Shown: in pieces, positions 1-6,951 of the stretch
How the letters are laid out: every line of letters starts with the position of its first letter
Position numbering within the stretch: the stretch's first letter is position 1
Assembly (NCBI GenBank): GCA_021815525.1
Contig: JAKAGN010000032.1
Location: 1-12,881, forward strand
DNA: 12,881 nucleotides
DNA from: Deltaproteobacteria bacterium
Lineage (GTDB): Bacteria > Desulfobacterota > Desulfobacteria > Desulfobacterales > Desulfatibacillaceae
Reading direction: 5' to 3'
Made by a program: the position numbers and the translations under genes
The notes under the pieces: generated by a model
The model's database searches: none
Told to the model about the DNA's origin: nothing
The model's input: only the letters and a program-made list of their open reading frames with translations

Positions 1-1278
1 GCCGTTTAAGGCCATGGTGTTCTTGCAGCCTATGTGGCCCGCCATCCAGATCATGTCGAGATCGAAGCGCTCGTAAAGGGAAAAGAGGTCCGAGAAGAAG
101 TTTTCCGCCGGCCCCCGCGTGTGCCTAGCCATCGGGCCCTGCATGATGATGCGGGCAAGGCCTTTCAGCATGGTTTCGGGGCTCTTGGTGTCGATGAAGG
201 GCTGGCGGTTGTAGGTCAGCATGTCCATTATGTTGGCCACGCCGAACTCGGCCTCGGCCCAGACCCAAAGATCGGCGCAGCTTAGGGTGGGCGGGTTCCA
301 GAGCACGGTGCGGTACTTTTCGTTTTCGAGGGCCCCCCGGCCGGAGGCCGCGATCTTCTTGGTGATCTCGACGATCTTGCGAAAGACGGCCGTGCTCTCG
401 GGGCGCCCCGGGAAGGCGCACATGTAGAGGAGATGCGAGAAGTAGACGGGCTCGGCCGCCATGGGGGCCGGGCGCCTGGATATGAGGTCCCAAAGCTCGG
501 TTTCAAGCTCCACCGCCCGGTTCCGCTCCTCGCAGACCTCCCGCATCCGGTCCCAGTCCATGCGGCCTTTGGTGTTGGTTTCGAGCCAGGCTATGAGGCG
601 CTTCAGCTCCCCCACGAAGTAGTCCTCGGCCCGCTCCGAGTAGAAGTTGTAGGGAATGTCCAGCCGGAAGGCGGGCACCCCGTACTTTTTCTGCATCAGG
701 GTGTAGGAGTTCATGCCGCCGTCGCAGGGCATGTTGCACGAGACCATGGCAACGGGGGGCGGCAGGTCGTCGGAAAGGGCCAGCCCCAGGGTGACCTTGG
801 GAAGGCTGCACGTGTCGGGGGGTATCCCGGCGTTTTCCGCGGCGTCGATGTAGGATTCTCCAAGGGAGGGCGAAAGGAGCGGCACCATTATGCCCAATAG
901 CTCCGCCATCCAGGGGGTGAGCCCCATGCCGGCGAAAAGCTCGGAGGGGATGAGGTCCTCGTGGAGTATGGAGCGCTCCGGGTGGCGGAAGTGCTCGTCA
1001 ATTGACGTTATGAAGGTGCCGGCGGCCTCGGAGGTGAGGTAGGCCACGGCCTCGCGGTAAAGTCCGTGGCGGCCCTTGGTGAAGCGGGCGGGAAGATCGT
1101 TGGGGCTCGCGGCCACGGTCTTCAACCAGGCGAAGCGGTTGATCCGCCGCCGCATCTCCAGGGGCCCCCGGGAGAGCACCATGCGGCCGGCCAGCGCCCA
1201 GTTCTTTACGAAGGCGCGCCCCAGGATGGCTGCGTCCCCTATGGTTTGGAGGCGTTTCGACCAGCCTGCGTCCGTCAT
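1..1278 (-). CDS. 2-hydroxyacyl-CoA dehydratase / benzoyl-CoA reductase family subunit (HgdB/BcrB-like), partial at its 3' end
   Basis: The reading frame begins at ATG 1278 and stays open to base 1, giving 426 codons; the C-terminus lies outside the window. An AGAGGA ribosome binding site (1289-1294) sits 10 bases upstream and decides the start. The protein matches the D-component fold of 2-hydroxyglutaryl-CoA dehydratase and benzoyl-CoA reductase. Visible family stretches are SCNMPCDGG (C181, C185), KYGVPAFRLDIPYNF, the segment TKGRMDWDRMREVCEERNRA, and HIGCKN (C418) near the cut end. Further cysteines are C157 and C334. In known members three cysteines ligate a [4Fe-4S] cluster that receives electrons from an ATP-dependent activator, allowing radical dehydration or ring reduction of a CoA thioester. 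Family members run to about 380-440 residues, so little is missing. It follows the LysM gene by 71 bp in the same direction, probably in one transcript. The partner subunit and activator are not in the window. The substrate cannot be told from sequence. Confidence 0.85.
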   Translation of the reverse strand, partial: MTDAGWSKRLQTIGDAAILGRAFVKNWALAGRMVLSRGPLEMRRRINRFAWLKTVAASPNDLPARFTKGRHGLYREAVAYLTSEAAGTFITSIDEHFRHPERSILHEDLIPSELFAGMGLTPWMAELLGIMVPLLSPSLGESYIDAAENAGIPPDTCSLPKVTLGLALSDDLPPPVAMVSCNMPCDGGMNSYTLMQKKYGVPAFRLDIPYNFYSERAEDYFVGELKRLIAWLETNTKGRMDWDRMREVCEERNRAVELETELWDLISRRPAPMAAEPVYFSHLLYMCAFPGRPESTAVFRKIVEITKKIAASGRGALENEKYRTVLWNPPTLSCADLWVWAEAEFGVANIMDMLTYNRQPFIDTKSPETMLKGLARIIMQGPMARHTRGPAENFFSDLFSLYERFDLDMIWMAGHIGCKNTMALNG

Positions 1279-1349
1279 GGGGCCATCGTCCTCTTACGGG
1301 TTCTCTCCGCCAGTCCCCCCCGCAACGGCCATTGAACCTGGTTTCACGC

Positions 1350-2495
1350 TCACGGCTTGGGCTTGAGATAAATGCGCTGCCCCTCCTCGATGTGGTCGCC
1401 CTTGATGCCGTTGTAGCGGCGGAGATCCTCGACGGGCACCCCCGTTGCGACGGAAATGCCGTAGAGGGTCTGATGGGGCTGCACCACGTAGGTGTCCTTG
1501 CCGGAGGCGGCGGCCTTCTTGGGCTTTTCCTTGGCCTTCTCCCCATCCTTTTTTTCGCCGGAGGCTGACTTCTCGGGCTTTTTGGCCGAGGCGCCCCCCT
1601 CGTCCCCGCCCGAGGCGGCCTTCTTTTCGGAGGCGGCCTTTTTCCCGTCCGGCTTCTTCTTGGCCGGCTCACCGGTTTCCGCCTTCTTTTCGCCGGGTTC
1701 GGATTTCTTGGCCCCTGTCTCCGCCTTCTTTTCGCCGGTTTCGGACTTCTTCCTGCCGGCATCCCGGGCCGCGCCGTCCTCGGGCTTCCTGGTCTCGGCC
1801 TTTTTCCTGGTGCTTTCCTGGTCTCGGGCCTCATCCTCGGCGGCCTTCTTGCCGGCCGCGCCGGCCTTTTTCGCGGCCTTTTCCGGCTCGGCGGAGGATT
1901 TTTTGGCGCCCTCGGCCTTCTTCTCCCGGCCCGCGGCCTTTTCGGGCTTCACGGGGGCGGGAGGCGGCTCGTCGGTGACGGGCTGGATGGGCTGCGCCAG
2001 CTCGGCCTCGGCGTCCCCCTCGCCGGGAGCGGCCGCTTCCGGGGCCTGCGGGGCCGCCGCGCGGCTCCTCGCGCCCAGGGCCAGCTTCTGGGCAAGCTCC
2101 GCGTTGGTCTTGGCGAGCTCGTCCACCCGGGCCGTCAGGCGGGCCAGCTCGTCCCGGACACCGGCCTGGTCCTTGTCCATGCGGTCGATGATCTCCTTGC
2201 TGCTGGCGGCGTCGGTGGCCATCTGCTCCACCCGGACCTGGAGCTTCTTCAGCTCCTCGGCGGGATCAAGCCCGTCCGGGCCGGGTCCGACGCTGCGGCC
2301 ACGCCCGAAGAAGACCAGGAACACCACCACGGCAAGGGCCATGACCCCGCCGCCGATCCAGAGCAAAAGGCTCCTGCCGCCGTCGGATTCGTACTCCTCG
2401 TCCTCGTCGTCCCAGTCGTCGCCGCCCGTGCCCGTGTCGTCGGGCCTGCTCGCCGCGACGCGCCGCTCGTCTTCCTCGTCCCTGCGCGTGTCCAT
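1350..2495 (-). CDS. Membrane-anchored LysM-domain protein with a Lys/Ala/Glu-rich linker
   Basis: Start ATG 2495 (381 residues) is preferred because GGAGAGGG lies about 12 bases upstream. An in-frame ATG at 2519 would add eight residues but has no ribosome binding site. The order is: an acidic N-terminus (residues 1-40, rich in D and E); one transmembrane helix (about 42-63); a probable coiled coil (about 76-140); a Pro/Ala region; a highly charged linker (about 185-330); and a C-terminal LysM domain (about 335-381) beginning TYVVQPHQTLYGIS. LysM domains bind peptidoglycan glycan chains. The topology therefore suggests a cytoplasmic acidic tail, with the coiled coil, linker and LysM domain in the periplasm reaching the cell wall. 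There is no catalytic domain. The linker includes a four-fold heptad repeat. It precedes the HgdB-like gene by 71 bp and may share its transcript, although no functional link is evident. A structural or division-related envelope role is inference only. Confidence 0.85.
   Translation of the reverse strand: MDTRRDEEDERRVAASRPDDTGTGGDDWDDEDEEYESDGGRSLLLWIGGGVMALAVVVFLVFFGRGRSVGPGPDGLDPAEELKKLQVRVEQMATDAASSKEIIDRMDKDQAGVRDELARLTARVDELAKTNAELAQKLALGARSRAAAPQAPEAAAPGEGDAEAELAQPIQPVTDEPPPAPVKPEKAAGREKKAEGAKKSSAEPEKAAKKAGAAGKKAAEDEARDQESTRKKAETRKPEDGAARDAGRKKSETGEKKAETGAKKSEPGEKKAETGEPAKKKPDGKKAASEKKAASGGDEGGASAKKPEKSASGEKKDGEKAKEKPKKAAASGKDTYVVQPHQTLYGISVATGVPVEDLRRYNGIKGDHIEEGQRIYLKPKP
1668..1751 (-). 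repeat. Tandem 21-bp repeat, four units, inside the LysM protein linker
   Basis: Four consecutive in-frame 21-base units encode KKSETGE, KKAETGA, KKSEPGE and KKAETGE. The units differ by a few bases each, so this is a decayed rather than fresh duplication. Copy number in such linkers often varies between strains, which would change the linker length. Confidence 0.8.
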
Positions 2496-2555
2496 GATGG
2501 CCTGGCGCCCTCTCCGCATGAAATGTCCGGTTTATTCCAAGAAACGATTCCGCGA

Positions 2556-2584
2556 CTTTTAACGCTAAAGGCGGCCCGCGTCAA
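2556..2584 (-). promoter_or_regulatory. Possible sigma70-type promoter for the LysM-HgdB transcript
   Basis: On the minus strand TTGACG (2584-2579) is followed after 17 bases by TAAAAG (2561-2556). The -35 matches five of six consensus bases and the -10 only four of six. Transcription would start near 2549, about 54 bases before the preferred LysM start. A weak call from consensus matching only. Confidence 0.3.
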
Positions 2585-2608
2585 GCCGCGTCAAGGGCGA
2601 ACGGACAG

Positions 2609-2705
2609 GAAAAGGTTTCCCTCCCCCTGTCACCCCGGCCGATCAGCGATCGTCTGGGGACCCCGACCCTCCCCCCGCCCCCCCTTCCTTCTACCTTTCC
2701 AAAAC
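2609..2705. repeat. C-rich intergenic repeat, related to the one at the right end of the window
   Basis: The plus strand carries AAAAGGTTTCCCTCCCCC, then CACCCC, a C-rich tract, and finally CCTTTCCAAAAC. The same blocks in the same order occur at 12818-12863 after the M16 gene. Here about 55 bases, including GGGGACCCC and a C-rich run, separate the CACCCC and CTTTCC blocks, and the left arm of the hairpin seen in the other copy is missing. On the minus strand 2661-2684 has four G runs (7, 6, 3 and 4 Gs) with 1-2 base spacers, a good G-quadruplex pattern. No gene is seen in 2520-2914 beyond this repeat, the possible promoter and the structured element at 2785-2913. Confidence 0.5.
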
Positions 2706-2784
2706 ACTTTCAATTCAAGATGTTGTTAACTATACGCTTAAAATCGACCCATCGTGGCGGCGAAAAAAATTGGTTTCTCCGCGT

Positions 2785-2913
2785 GGACAGGCCGATCACA
2801 AGCGATGAGCCGCAAGGCGCGCAAGCGAGCGGCGAAGGGAGCGTACTGTTGTACGTGACCGAGCCGTGAGGCGACGCGCAACACAGCGGATCGCGCTTGT
2901 GATCGGCCTGTCC
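2785..2913 (-). repeat. Nested inverted-repeat element, copy 1, directly after the DUF89 stop codon
   Basis: A perfect 20-bp outer stem joins 2785-2804 (GGACAGGCCGATCACAAGCG) and 2894-2913. Inside are a second helix, GCGCG (2817-2821) with CGCGC (2875-2879), then GCGGC (2829-2833) with GCCGT (2863-2867), and an innermost CGTAC/GTACG hairpin (2842-2855) with loop TGTT. The DUF89 stop (2915-2917) lies one base beyond the outer arm. Copy 2 at 5824-5948 shares the core GGGAGCGTACT...GTACGT.ACCGA and the joints GCAAGG, GCGCG and ACACAGC, but its helices have different paired sequences. It probably acts at the RNA level as a 3'-end, terminator or mRNA-protecting structure. There is no U-tract. No transposase or known mobile-element ends are seen. 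Confidence 0.75.
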
Positions 2914-2914
2914 C

Positions 2915-4693
2915 TCAAAAGCCGCAGACCTCGCCGAGCCTCTGGTCGAAAAATTTTCCCACACCGTACTCGCCCCGGCGCACGAACTTCTCCTGGGGGG
3001 GGCCTATGATCTGCATCTCGGGGTTCTTGCGGAGGACGTCCACGGCTATCTTCATCTCCTTGGTGCAGCCCGTGGAGAAGGTGGCGTCCTTTCCCACCCA
3101 CTCGGGCGGGACCTTCACGCCCATGAGGTCGAAGGCCGCCACGATGTCCTCGTAGCTCTGGAAGCGCCAGATGTCGATGAAGCCGCTTCTTTGAACGATC
3201 TCCCACATGTACATGAGGTCGTCCGCGTCCATGCCCTGCTCGAAGTACTCGGAGGGGTTCACGATGAAGGTGTTGGCGGACTGCTCCCTAAGGCGCGCCA
3301 CGAAGACCGTCATGATCTTCTTGGCCATGTCGATCTTTCCCGGGATGGAGCCTATGATGCCGGAGTAGAACACCACCGTCATGCCCTCCTCCTTGGCCTT
3401 TCGCATGGCGGCCACGATGTCCTCGGCCTTTTTTTCCAGGTCCCGCAGGGAGAACTTGATGACGGAGGGATGGCGGGGCTTGTACTCCACCGAAACGCCC
3501 CCGTCCTCGTCCAGGGCCACCGAGAGTATGTCCTGGGTGAAGCCGTGGTGGGTATCGAAGAAGCGGCGGCGCTGGGCCTCGCCCCGGGACACCACCAGGT
3601 CCGCCTCCTTGAAGACGCGGGCGAAGGTGGTGGTGACCAGAAGCAGGTTCAAGTCCTCCATTGTTCCGTCCGATATGGCCAGGACGTGCTGCTCCTGCTT
3701 TAAAAGATTTACGAGGTCGTTCTTGGCCAGGGCCTTGTCCTTGATGAAGTGGGCCCCGGTGAGCCACTGGGCCAAGGTCTCGCCGCTTCTGGCGTCGTTC
3801 ACGTCCGCCTTGGTGTAGAAGGGCCCCTCCTTGAAGGCGATGACCACCTTGTGCCCGAGGCCCGCCAGGAAGCGGATGATGTAAAGATCGATCATGGCTT
3901 CGCCCGACTCGTCCAGAAGCCACATGATCTTCAAGGGCTGCTCCACGTAGGCCCCAAGGGCCGAGCGCTCGGGCGCCAGGAGGCCTGCGAGGAGGTCCGC
4001 GCCGGAGCCGGAAAGGGGCCTTTTCATTACGGCCGTGAAGTCCTCCTCGGTGAAGCCTTCCGCGCCGCCCTCCCACAGCTTCCGGGCCGAAAGGAGAGAA
4101 AAAAGCCGCGTCAGCTGCACCCGGTTGGCCCTTAGGCGCATTTCCTCTATGGTGGCTGCTGTGCCGTCCGTGAGGCTACCCTCCACGCGGTTCAATGCCG
4201 AAAGAAAGGCCCGCGAGCCGAGAGCGGCCGCGGCCCTTTTGTTCATGGCCTCCTTCTTCTCCCGGCAGGGGTCGGATATCTGGGTGCGGTCGAGGAATAT
4301 CTTCAAAAGCCGCTTTTCGAGCCGGGACGGGATCATGACCCCGTCGGCGGTTTCGTGGCGGAACTTGGTCCTGAGCACCGACTCCAGGAACTCCCTGTCG
4401 TCGGGCTCCTCGATCTGGTCGTAGATGAGGCCCAAAAGCCGCGTCAGGACCTCGTCGTAGCGCCTCAAAAGGAAGGCCGGCCTCTGGCGGGCCATGATGG
4501 CCCCGAACATGCGGTCCGAGCAGGGGTAGTAGCGCTCCTTCTCCTCCACCATCACCATGAAGCGGATCTTCTCCGGGCTCGCCACCTCGTCAGGGTAGGA
4601 CACGTGGTCCAGGTGGTTCTCCAGGAAAAAGGACGTGTACCAGGCCCGCTGGACGGCGTCCCCGGGCGCTCCGAAATCCTTGTTGGCCTCCAT
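2915..4693 (-). CDS. DUF89 / ARMT1-like family protein (putative metal-dependent phosphatase fold)
   Basis: 592 residues from ATG 4693, with an AGAGGA-type ribosome binding site about 7-8 bases upstream. The N-terminal half (about 1-200) is mostly helical with no recognised motif. The C-terminal half resembles DUF89, the family of metal-dependent carbohydrate-phosphate or damage-control phosphatases. IMWLLDESGEAMIDLYIIRF (about 257-276) aligns with the family pattern in which D-N...D bind the metal. Here D261 is kept, the usual Asn is E262, and D269 is present. KADVNDA (D297, D300) and DLVVSRGEAQ match the other conserved blocks. Cysteines occur in YYPCSDR and TGCTKE. The Asn-to-Glu change could alter metal choice or activity, so the enzymatic role is uncertain. 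The gene follows the slipin gene by 60 bp, suggesting a two-gene operon, and is closed by the structured repeat at 2785-2913. The substrate is unknown. Confidence 0.7.
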   Translation of the reverse strand: MEANKDFGAPGDAVQRAWYTSFFLENHLDHVSYPDEVASPEKIRFMVMVEEKERYYPCSDRMFGAIMARQRPAFLLRRYDEVLTRLLGLIYDQIEEPDDREFLESVLRTKFRHETADGVMIPSRLEKRLLKIFLDRTQISDPCREKKEAMNKRAAAALGSRAFLSALNRVEGSLTDGTAATIEEMRLRANRVQLTRLFSLLSARKLWEGGAEGFTEEDFTAVMKRPLSGSGADLLAGLLAPERSALGAYVEQPLKIMWLLDESGEAMIDLYIIRFLAGLGHKVVIAFKEGPFYTKADVNDARSGETLAQWLTGAHFIKDKALAKNDLVNLLKQEQHVLAISDGTMEDLNLLLVTTTFARVFKEADLVVSRGEAQRRRFFDTHHGFTQDILSVALDEDGGVSVEYKPRHPSVIKFSLRDLEKKAEDIVAAMRKAKEEGMTVVFYSGIIGSIPGKIDMAKKIMTVFVARLREQSANTFIVNPSEYFEQGMDADDLMYMWEIVQRSGFIDIWRFQSYEDIVAAFDLMGVKVPPEWVGKDATFSTGCTKEMKIAVDVLRKNPEMQIIGPPQEKFVRRGEYGVGKFFDQRLGEVCGF

Positions 4694-4753
4694 CGGAAAT
4701 CCTCTACTGGGTGCGCCCGGAAAGGGTCCGGGCGGTAAGGCGCAGCCGCCGTT

Positions 4754-5668
4754 TCATTCCGGTATGGCGATCTTCTTCCCCCCGGCCGGGGCGAAGTCCT
4801 TCACGAACTCGCTGATCTCAGTGGGGAAAAGGACCACCGTGTTGGAGGGGCTCGCGCCCAGGCCGTCTATGGTCTGGAGGGTCCGAAGCTTCATGGCCCC
4901 GGGCGTCTTTTCCATGATGAGGGCCGCCTGGGCGAGGTTCGTGGCGGCCATCATGTCGCCCTCGGCCTTGGTGATGGTGGCGCGCTTCTCCCGCTCGGCG
5001 GAGGCTTGGCGCGACATGATGCGCTTCAAGTCCTCCGGCATCTCGATGTCCTGGAGCCTTATGGAGTCCAGATGCAAGCCCCAGTCCTTGATGCGCTCCT
5101 CCACCACCTCTGCGATCTTGGCCTGTATCTGCTGGCGCTCGGACAAAACCTCATCGAGCGAGAGCCCGCCCACCACGTCCCGAAGCGAGGCTTGGGCGTA
5201 CTGGGCTATGGCGAAGGCGAAGTCCTGGATCCTTATCACGGCCTTTTCGGCGTCCGCAACGAAGAAGAAAAGCACCCCGTCGATGGCGGCCGGGACGTTG
5301 TCCTTGGTGATGACCTGCTGCTTGGGGATGTTCAGGGTGAGAATCCGAAGGTCCACGAACCTTACGTCGTCGATGAAGGGGATGATGTAGAGGATTCCCG
5401 GGCCCTTTATTTCCTGGAACTTTCCGAGCCGCAGCACCACGCCGCGCTCCCACTGGGCCGCGACCCTTATGCCCGAGACGAAAACGCCCCACAGGAAGGC
5501 GAAGATGACCCCGGCCGCCACCTGGCCCGGACCTTGGCCAGGGGCCGTCAGGAACAGGTAGGCCGCCACCGGCGCCACGGGCACGAAAAAAATGAGCTTA
5601 CGGAGCGCGCCCCCCAGCGACTTGTGCCCCCTGTCCTTTTCCGCGTAAACCCTTCTGGCTTCAGGCAT
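4754..5668 (-). CDS. Slipin / stomatin-like SPFH-domain membrane protein
   Basis: Start ATG 5668 is chosen because GGGGGAGG lies about 8-9 bases upstream; the frame stays open to 5752 but the added residues lack a ribosome binding site. The 304-residue product has two hydrophobic segments (about 24-41 and 50-66) that can form a hairpin anchor. An SPFH domain follows, with RGVVLRLGKF (about 75-84), GPGILYIIPFID (about 89-100), GGLSLDEVLSERQQI, WGLHLDSIRLQDIEMPEDL and QASAEREKRATI. The C-terminal part is a helical oligomerisation region ending in a short Ile/Pro/Glu tail. Slipins form ring-like oligomers in the membrane and in bacteria often work with an NfeD-type protein or a serine protease. 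No NfeD gene is adjacent; the downstream partner is the DUF89 gene 60 bp away. A weak TATAAT (5769-5764) lies upstream. Confidence 0.92.
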   Translation of the reverse strand: MPEARRVYAEKDRGHKSLGGALRKLIFFVPVAPVAAYLFLTAPGQGPGQVAAGVIFAFLWGVFVSGIRVAAQWERGVVLRLGKFQEIKGPGILYIIPFIDDVRFVDLRILTLNIPKQQVITKDNVPAAIDGVLFFFVADAEKAVIRIQDFAFAIAQYAQASLRDVVGGLSLDEVLSERQQIQAKIAEVVEERIKDWGLHLDSIRLQDIEMPEDLKRIMSRQASAEREKRATITKAEGDMMAATNLAQAALIMEKTPGAMKLRTLQTIDGLGASPSNTVVLFPTEISEFVKDFAPAGGKKIAIPE

Positions 5669-5763
5669 GGGTATTTCCTCCCCCTCGTTGTTTTCTCCGG
5701 CTGACAAAACAAAACGCAGGTCGGGTGGTTCTGGGCGAAGGCCCAGGTTCACCCAACCATTGC

Positions 5764-5769
5764 ATTATA
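5764..5769 (-). promoter_or_regulatory. Possible -10 element of the slipin-DUF89 operon
   Basis: The minus strand reads TATAAT about 95 bases before the slipin start codon, in the gap between the slipin gene and the structured repeat. No convincing -35 is found 16-18 bases further upstream, so another sigma factor or an activator may be needed, or the match may be by chance. Confidence 0.3.
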
Positions 5770-5823
5770 ACTCCAAGATGTTGATGGATATTTCCTCCGC
5801 TTGACATTAAAGAAAGGCGATGT

Positions 5824-5948
5824 ACAGGCCGCCGGAAAACGATGAAATGCAAGGAGCGCGAAAAGTCCATGAGGGAGCGTACTTTTCGTACGTAACCGAA
5901 ATGGACTTTGACGCGCGACACAGCAGTTCGCGTTTTCCGGCGGCCTGT
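5824..5948 (-). repeat. Nested inverted-repeat element, copy 2, overlapping the cyclase stop codon
   Basis: A perfect 18-bp outer stem joins 5824-5841 (ACAGGCCGCCGGAAAACG) and 5931-5948. Inside, GCGCG (5856-5860) pairs with CGCGC (5912-5916), AAAGTCCAT (5862-5870) with ATGGACTTT (5901-5909), and CGTAC (5878-5882) with GTACG (5888-5892) around loop TTTTC. The last base of the right arm is the A of the cyclase TGA on the minus strand. The core and joint sequences match copy 1, while the helices differ as compensated pairs. This supports selection for RNA structure rather than sequence. It separates the cyclase gene from the slipin operon. Confidence 0.78.
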
Positions 5949-6778
5949 CAGGTTATCGTCCAGTCCTTCTCCCCCGCATCGCCGCTTTCCAGGTAGGCCA
6001 CCCAGTCGAGGGTGAGCGACGGCACGCCGCCAACCAGGGGCCCGTCCTTGAAGTGGCGGACCATGCCGGGGCGCGCGGCCTCGATGGAGGCGATGGCGGG
6101 GCCGGGGATCAGTATCTCGCCGGGCCCGGCCGCGTCCTCCATCTTGGCGGCGAGGTTCACGGGAGCGCCGATCACGGTGCTTTCGCGGTAGCGGGAGTCG
6201 CCCACCTCGCACAGAAGCACGTCCCCGCAGTTGATGCCGACCCCTATCTCCACCGGGTCGAATCCGGCGATGGAGAGCACCTTCTGGAGCGCGGCGGCCG
6301 CCTGCTGCATGTCTATGGCCGAGTGGACGGCCCTCACCGCCTCCTGGCCGCCGGCGGGCTCCGGGTGGCCGAAGACCGCCATTATGCCGTCCCCAAGGAG
6401 TTTGTCCACCATTCCGGAGTGGCGGGCGATGATGATGTCCAGCATCTCGGGAACGATGAGGTCGAGAAGGGTCACTATGCGCTCGGGCGGCATGGAGGCC
6501 GTGCGCCGGGTGAAGCCGCGGATGTCTGCGAAGAGGATGGCGAGGTTCTTCACCACGCCGCGGCGGATGTCCTCCTGGAAGGCGGCGTCCTTTTCCAGGC
6601 GCTTGTAGGTGCGCTCCGCGATCCGGCCCTTTAAGTAGGTGATGGGGCAGAGGCTCTTCACGTCGCGCCCCAATAACGAGCAGGGCTTTTTCTCCCCGGC
6701 GCGGGCAAGGGCGAGCCTTTCCTCGAAGCGCGCGGAAATCCGATGGAAAAAACGCGTGGCGGGGCATTCCTTTTTCAT
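5948..6778 (-). CDS. Class III adenylate/guanylate cyclase
   Basis: Start ATG 6778 (276 residues) is preferred because AAGGAACGAGG lies just upstream. An in-frame ATG at 6826 would add 16 residues but lacks a ribosome binding site. The catalytic homology domain covers about residues 78-240 and makes cyclic nucleotide from NTP. Visible motifs are ILFADIRGFT with metal-binding D85, DKLLGDGIMAVFG with base-reading K126 and metal-binding D130, and VGINCGDVLLCEVG followed by STVIGAPVNLAAKME. N208 of the transition-state pair is present, but the usual Arg is K212. The position that is Asp in most adenylate cyclases is T201, giving a Lys-Thr pair as in the bicarbonate-responsive IIIb group. The N-terminal 75 residues hold three cysteines and no recognised sensor domain. 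There is no membrane segment, so it is probably cytoplasmic. It is divergent from selD and monocistronic, closed by the structured repeat. Activity is likely but not certain given R-to-K. Confidence 0.88.
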   Translation of the reverse strand: MKKECPATRFFHRISARFEERLALARAGEKKPCSLLGRDVKSLCPITYLKGRIAERTYKRLEKDAAFQEDIRRGVVKNLAILFADIRGFTRRTASMPPERIVTLLDLIVPEMLDIIIARHSGMVDKLLGDGIMAVFGHPEPAGGQEAVRAVHSAIDMQQAAAALQKVLSIAGFDPVEIGVGINCGDVLLCEVGDSRYRESTVIGAPVNLAAKMEDAAGPGEILIPGPAIASIEAARPGMVRHFKDGPLVGGVPSLTLDWVAYLESGDAGEKDWTIT

Positions 6779-6904
6779 GGGCCTCGTTCCTTGGATGGGC
6801 GGCTTCCGCGTCCCCGGGCTTGCCATGAGCGCGCGATGGGGGTAAAAGTAAAAAGCGTGGGCGCCTCCCGGCGACCGCGGAAATCATGGCGGATCTAAAT
6901 AGTT

Positions 6905-6933
6905 ATTATACCACGAAGAAACCTTTTGCGCAA
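6905..6933 (-). promoter_or_regulatory. Sigma70-type promoter for the cyclase gene
   Basis: The minus strand has TTGCGC (6933-6928), a 17-base spacer and a perfect TATAAT (6910-6905). Transcription would start near 6898, giving a leader of about 120 bases before ATG 6778. The promoter overlaps the upstream region of selD, so the two divergent genes could interfere or share control. Confidence 0.55.
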
Positions 6934-6951
6934 GGACGCGGAAAAAGGGCC

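Noticed and set aside
1492..2562. A long open frame on the plus strand (about 356 codons) opposite the LysM gene
   Set aside because: It is Ser/Pro/Phe-rich low-complexity translation caused by the repetitive Lys/Ala/Glu codons on the other strand. The minus-strand frame has a membrane helix and a clear LysM domain.
2785..2913. CRISPR repeat, tRNA or insertion-sequence end as an explanation for the long inverted repeat
   Set aside because: There is no regular spacer array, no cloverleaf with T-loop features, no transposase and no target duplication. The two copies have different arm sequences, unlike IS ends.
5801..5806. TTGACA on the plus strand as a -35 element
   Set aside because: No -10 lies 16-18 bases downstream and no plus-strand gene follows; the sequence there is the structured repeat.
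5661..6887. A roughly 400-codon minus-strand frame overlapping the cyclase gene
   Set aside because: It is an Arg/Pro/His-rich out-of-frame translation of GC-rich sequence, while the overlapping frame has all class III cyclase motifs.
6881..6909. A plus-strand promoter for selD using TATTAT at 6904-6909
   Set aside because: No -35 match is present at the right distance. The same AT-rich patch fits a minus-strand promoter much better.
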